This document shows positions 60,301 to 64,000 of a DNA stretch of 64,000 nt, piece by piece. Each line of letters begins with the position of its first letter. The stretch's first letter is position 1. Made by a program: the position numbers and the translations under genes. Origin of the DNA: Acanthosepion esculentum (lineage: Eukaryota; Mollusca; Cephalopoda; Sepiida; Sepiidae); contig OZ038498.1 of NCBI GenBank assembly GCA_964036315.1, positions 11,830,339-11,894,338 on the forward strand, read 5' to 3'. The notes beneath the pieces are model-generated. The model was not told where the DNA came from. It saw only the letters and a program-made list of their open reading frames with translations, and searched no databases.

Positions 60301-61233
60301 AATATAGGAAACAACTCAGAGAGTGGTATACAGAGACTTGGCAACTAACAGTGTTTTTAGTGACATCTATTCCCTCGTGAGATCAACGTCACATCTGAAA
60401 CCGACTATCAACCGGAAGCAATTGGTTCCATGACTGCACCAAACGTCGCCAGATCCCCAAGATACACTTAACGACGAGAAACATTGATCTTTTTTTTATT
60501 AATAGAATGTTCTGACGATGAGGAAGGAAGTAATATTTTTATACATTTCAAAGTTTTATATAGATTGCTTACTAACCGTAGCTTAGATTGATATCATCAA
60601 CGCTTGGATTGGCGTAGGAAGATTGTGTTGCGCTAATGTTTCTATTTCCTTTCAAAATTCGGATTAAAATTGTTTTTACTTCAGCTCGAACAGAAACTGC
60701 TTGATCCAGGAAGGCACCTACATTTGATTCGAAAACATCACCACAATTTAATCTACGTTAAATAAGAATTGAACTCAATCCTCCATCATTGGGTCGGCAG
60801 TAATAATTCGCTCGTTAAACATCCTTCTTCAGTAGGCGCCCAATTCAGAACATGGACTACAGAAAAGTCGGTTAATTTCTGACAACTTAATTTAGTGTGT
60901 TATGTAGCGTGTTAATTTTGTAAGCCATTGTCAGTGAATGCTTCGTGGACGTGATTTTTTTGTCTAACAAATACGAATAAAACCTAAATCATTTTGTTAA
61001 CGGTCGCAAACGAGTTTATAATGTTTGGTCTGAAAAAATCTTTCTGACCGACGCCGTCTCAAGACAAACCTTGATAATTTATTTCGAATTTTCCAGCAGG
61101 TAAAGATTATAGCTGAATGCCTGCTGGATTTGACAATCAGTCACATTCAATATTGCAGACATTTCGATAAGAAAATTCTGTCATTTTCACATATTCATTC
61201 TGAAATGCGACTACATAACACGGAAATATATTC
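60300..61233. other. Non-coding interval
   Basis: Upstream of the PLE fragment no further PLE motifs are seen. AT-rich, nothing else identified. Confidence 0.4.
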
Positions 61234-62506
61234 TACAGGGTGCGGCTGGTATTTGAGGACATACAGATTTAAGATTAATACTGCTTCCCACTAACTTCTA
61301 ATGCTTTTATTTTTCAGAAATCAAGAATGGCAAACCCTATGATAACAAATGAAATGAAAAGTTATGCTGTGATTGTGGCATTAAAGGCTGATCATAGCGA
61401 TTTGAATATTGCACGTTTCCTCAAAGTTGCAAGATCGTTTGTCCACAAGATACGAAAAGAGAAGACGCTGACAGTTCCCCAATGTCTGTATCAAAACGTA
61501 AAAGACATTCTGCACGTTCTGATAAAGTGAGAACATCCGAATTTATTCAGGACGTCAAGCAGACAATTGATGAAAATCGAGGTCAATCAATGAGGTCAAT
61601 TGCTAAAAAGCTGCATGTGTCTGAAAAAACAATCAGAAGGAGTGTTCATGAAGACATTCGATACAAGTCCTACGTGATGACGAGAGGTCAATTTGCGTCT
61701 GAAAAAACAAAAGAAAACCGTTTAAACAGATCCAAAAGGCTTTTAAACAAACTTTAAAATCCTTCAGAAGCTGGTATGATTTTGTTTTTCTCAGATGAGA
61801 AAAATTTTGCTCAAGATCGAAAACTTAACATACATGATTAATGACAGATGGCTTTGTTCAGATCCTTCTGAGGTGTCAAGAGTGATGTGTACAAAATTTT
61901 CTTCAAGTGTTATGATATTGGGTGTTGTTAGCAATGAAGGACATATTATGCCACCACACATTTTTCCACAAGGTCTTAGAGTAAGTGCTGCTGCTTATAT
62001 TGAGGTTCTAGAAACAGTTGTCAAGCCCTGGAGTGACAACATATGCGACGGCAGGCCTTACATATTCCAGCAAGATTCGGCTTCATCCCACAAGGCTCTA
62101 CGAACACAAGAATGGATGGCTGACCATTTGTACAAACACATCCCACCCAACATTTGGCCTCCTAACTCTCCAGATCTCAATCCACTAGACTATTATGTGT
62201 GGAGCGTTGTTAAGAAGGAGGTTAATAAACAGCCTCATAATACCAAAGACTCTCTTAAAGCTGCAATAGTTCGAGTAATGTTTGATATAAATAAGGACTA
62301 ATTAATCAGAGCTTGCAGCCGATTTCGACCTCGTGTAGAGGCAGTTATTGATGCTAGTAGTAATTTTATTGAATAAAATTAAATAACAGTTAGCTAAATT
62401 TCATGTTTACTTGTTTGTAATCAAATTATAATTATATTCATTTGTTCAGCAAGTTTTTTTTTACTAATCCATAAAATCTATCTTTAAATACCAGCCGCAC
62501 CCTGTA
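61234..62506 (+). mobile_element. Near-complete DD37D (maT-like) mariner element
   Basis: Perfect 19-bp inverted repeats CAGGGTGCGGCTGGTATTT at 61236-61254 and 62486-62504, with TA target duplications at 61234-61235 and 62505-62506. Length is 1269 bp. One transposase gene lies between. The intact ends mean the element could still be moved by a helper transposase. Confidence 0.95.
61327..62340 (+). pseudogene. Mariner-like transposase, two frameshifts and one stop
   Basis: The N-terminal helix-turn-helix part begins MANPMITNEMKSYAVIVALK. A frame change near 61475 leads to a second DNA-binding region (SMRSIAKKLHVSEKTIRRSV). A TAA follows at about 61755. The catalytic triad is visible: D in FFSDEKNF, D in FQQDSASSH and D in NPLDYYVW, with 37 residues between the second and third. 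A second frame change lies near 61820. The spacing indicates the DD37D (maT) group. The protein binds the 19-bp ends and cuts and pastes the element at TA sites. Confidence 0.88.
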
Positions 62507-62509
62507 TTG

Positions 62510-62880
62510 CGATAGTCTGAGAGGGTACTGAAAAGTTCTGCCTAACACTCAAAAATAAATTTCTGTGTTTTGTCATTTGATCAAACTTTGGGACATGAAT
62601 CGAGCCAAAATTCAGCACCTCCTCTTCTAGAAATGAAAATGCTTGTGTAAAATCAAAGTTGTGTACAAGAATACATTAAGCAACATCTGTTTGTTAGTAA
62701 CCTGCAACATTACAATGCTAACCCTAAGACTCGTTCTACATTTTTGATTCCCCAGTATTAAATTACTTTCCCCTAATTTACCAGTAAATTTTGAAACTCA
62801 TCGAATCAAATGATTATTTTCCCTGCAAATAATTAAAAAAAAGCGGGGGCGTGAGAGAGTCCTTTTTTACCTTCTATCAG
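62510..62880. other. Non-coding interval
   Basis: Nothing supported. Confidence 0.4.
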
Positions 62881-62884
62881 TATG

Positions 62885-63360
62885 GCTGATGCTAACCTCC
62901 AGGAGAGTGACTCCTTGCCCTTTCTCAGGCTAACAGCTTTCTGCTGACATGAAGTGTAAATATTATATTGAATCCATTGCTAGGTTTTCTGCTAGGAAAG
63001 TTGCTTCACTGTATTGTACGAGCCAATTTTTCTCATCAGAATCTATCTTATACATTTAGAAGTCTACCATTCGTACATGCATTGAATATTGCTGCCACAT
63101 CTGGTATGGTGCTCCTGCTATAGATTTAGATACTCTTGATAAAATACAAAAAAGAATCTGCAATGTTATTGTTCTTGACCTGGCCTCTCAGCATCAGTCA
63201 CTTTCCTATAACCATAATAATCTTTCAATAAAATTTTTAATAAAATATCTAATAATAAAAATATCTCCATTAATACAAACGCATTCTTGAAATGGAAATA
63301 TTATATTAAATCAGATTCTCACCAGAATCTATCTTACATATCTATAAGTCTATTTAGAAG
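62885..63360 (+). pseudogene. LINE polymerase C-terminal fragment, copy A
   Basis: Translation across frames: LPFLRLTAF, DMKCKYYIESIARFSARKV, YKSTIRTCIEYCCHIW-like segment with a stop, and LDTLDKIQKRICNV. This is the conserved region after the reverse transcriptase of a common animal non-LTR family. It has stops and decays into AATAAAAT-rich DNA. Confidence 0.75.
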
Positions 63361-63364
63361 AGAA

Positions 63365-63950
63365 CTCCTTAATTAGCGTGGTCAACAATTTGAACATCGG
63401 ACACGATGACTTCAGACTTCAGCTTCCGTCTCCCAAGGCTTGGGTCAACCCCTGGAATGGTTTTCAGCACCCTGTATTTCCAAACACATCGCGCATTCTC
63501 AATCTTACCTTTTCTGCTGACATGAAATGGAAACACTATACTGAATCCATTGCTAGACCTTCTGCTAGGAAAGTTGATTCACTCTATCATACAATACAAT
63601 TATTTCTCACCAGAATCTATCTTACACATTTGTAAGTCTACCGTTCGTACATGCATTGAATATTGCTGCCACATCTGGCCTGGTGCTTCTGCTATAGATT
63701 TAGATACTCTTGATAAAATACAAAAAAGAATCTGCAATGTTACTGCTCTTGACATTGGCCTTTCAGCATCAGTCACTTTCCTATCACCATAATAATCTTT
63801 CAATAAAATCTTTCATAAAATATCTAATAAGAAAAATAACTTCATTAACAGAAACGCACTCTGGAAGTGAAAATATATTAAATCAGATTCTCACCAGAAT
63901 CTATCTTACATATCTATAAGTCTACTATTTGTTTTCAGGCAAGGGTTTCC
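63365..63950 (+). pseudogene. LINE fragment copy B fused to SINE S4 piece
   Basis: 63370-63475 matches SINE S4 (GATGACTT.., AAGGCTTGGGTCAACCC, TGGAATGGTTT). It is fused to the same LINE region as copy A: LNLTFSADMKWKHYTESIAR, KSTVRTCIEYCCHIW, DTLDKIQKRICNV. Copies A and B share most of 400 bp, including the decayed 3' part, so they arose by duplication after decay. Confidence 0.75.
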
Positions 63951-64000
63951 GCATCATTTGTAATTTTACAAGTTCTTATATCAAATTCTATGTGTTTTGA

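Overview
This is a eukaryotic window, most likely from a mollusc and probably an octopus-like cephalopod (inference). The reasons are an AT-rich background packed with (TA)n arrays, several tRNA-headed SINE families, Penelope-like elements (PLEs), and no operon-like gene packing. I found no complete host gene. Almost every long open frame is low-complexity (TA, CA, GT, CTTT or GATA tracts) or minisatellite. The best host-gene candidate is a 78-bp signal-peptide-like first exon at 27238-27315, with a TATA box upstream and a consensus splice donor.

Layout. 1-9 kb: AT-rich DNA, microsatellites, a C2H2 zinc-finger remnant, a Tc1 deletion derivative, a folded-back SINE, a 57-bp minisatellite and a GC-rich chain of hairpins. 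9-18 kb: interspersed repeats, a (TA)n-GGGACACG minisatellite, a LINE 3' fragment, SINEs and foldbacks. 18-27 kb: duplicated repeats bracketed by (TA)n, two tandem PLE 5' fragments, several inverted-repeat elements and Tc1 remnants. 27-34 kb: the candidate exon, a four-copy repeat cluster, SINE tail repeats and a pyrimidine tract. 34-42 kb: folded-back SINEs, a Tc1 derivative, a long CA-rich array and PLE pieces. 42-49 kb: a mariner remnant running into 34-bp and 85-bp satellites, a palindrome, a 1-kb GT-rich array and a 30-bp minisatellite. 49-58 kb: microsatellites, a hAT deletion derivative with an 8-bp target duplication, a 107-bp tandem SINE tail and more SINEs. 58-64 kb: a recognisable but broken PLE (reverse transcriptase plus GIY-YIG endonuclease), a nearly whole DD37D mariner-like element with perfect 19-bp terminal repeats, and duplicated LINE 3' fragments.

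The most interesting pattern joins several of these pieces. The PLE at 59-60 kb is followed by a tRNA-like A/B-box segment, and the same junction recurs at 54.4-54.6 kb. Complete copies of that segment carry a motif CTGANGA, one base, a short perfect stem, GAA, then a self-complementary ACGT. This resembles a minimal hammerhead ribozyme core. Independent repeats at 8.8, 19.8, 20.2 and 39.2 kb, two or more of which adjoin other PLE pieces, show the same architecture with different stem sequences and with AGTACT or AGCT in place of ACGT. PLEs are known to carry hammerhead motifs, but a PLE unit combining a tRNA-like head with such a core is the candidate novelty here.
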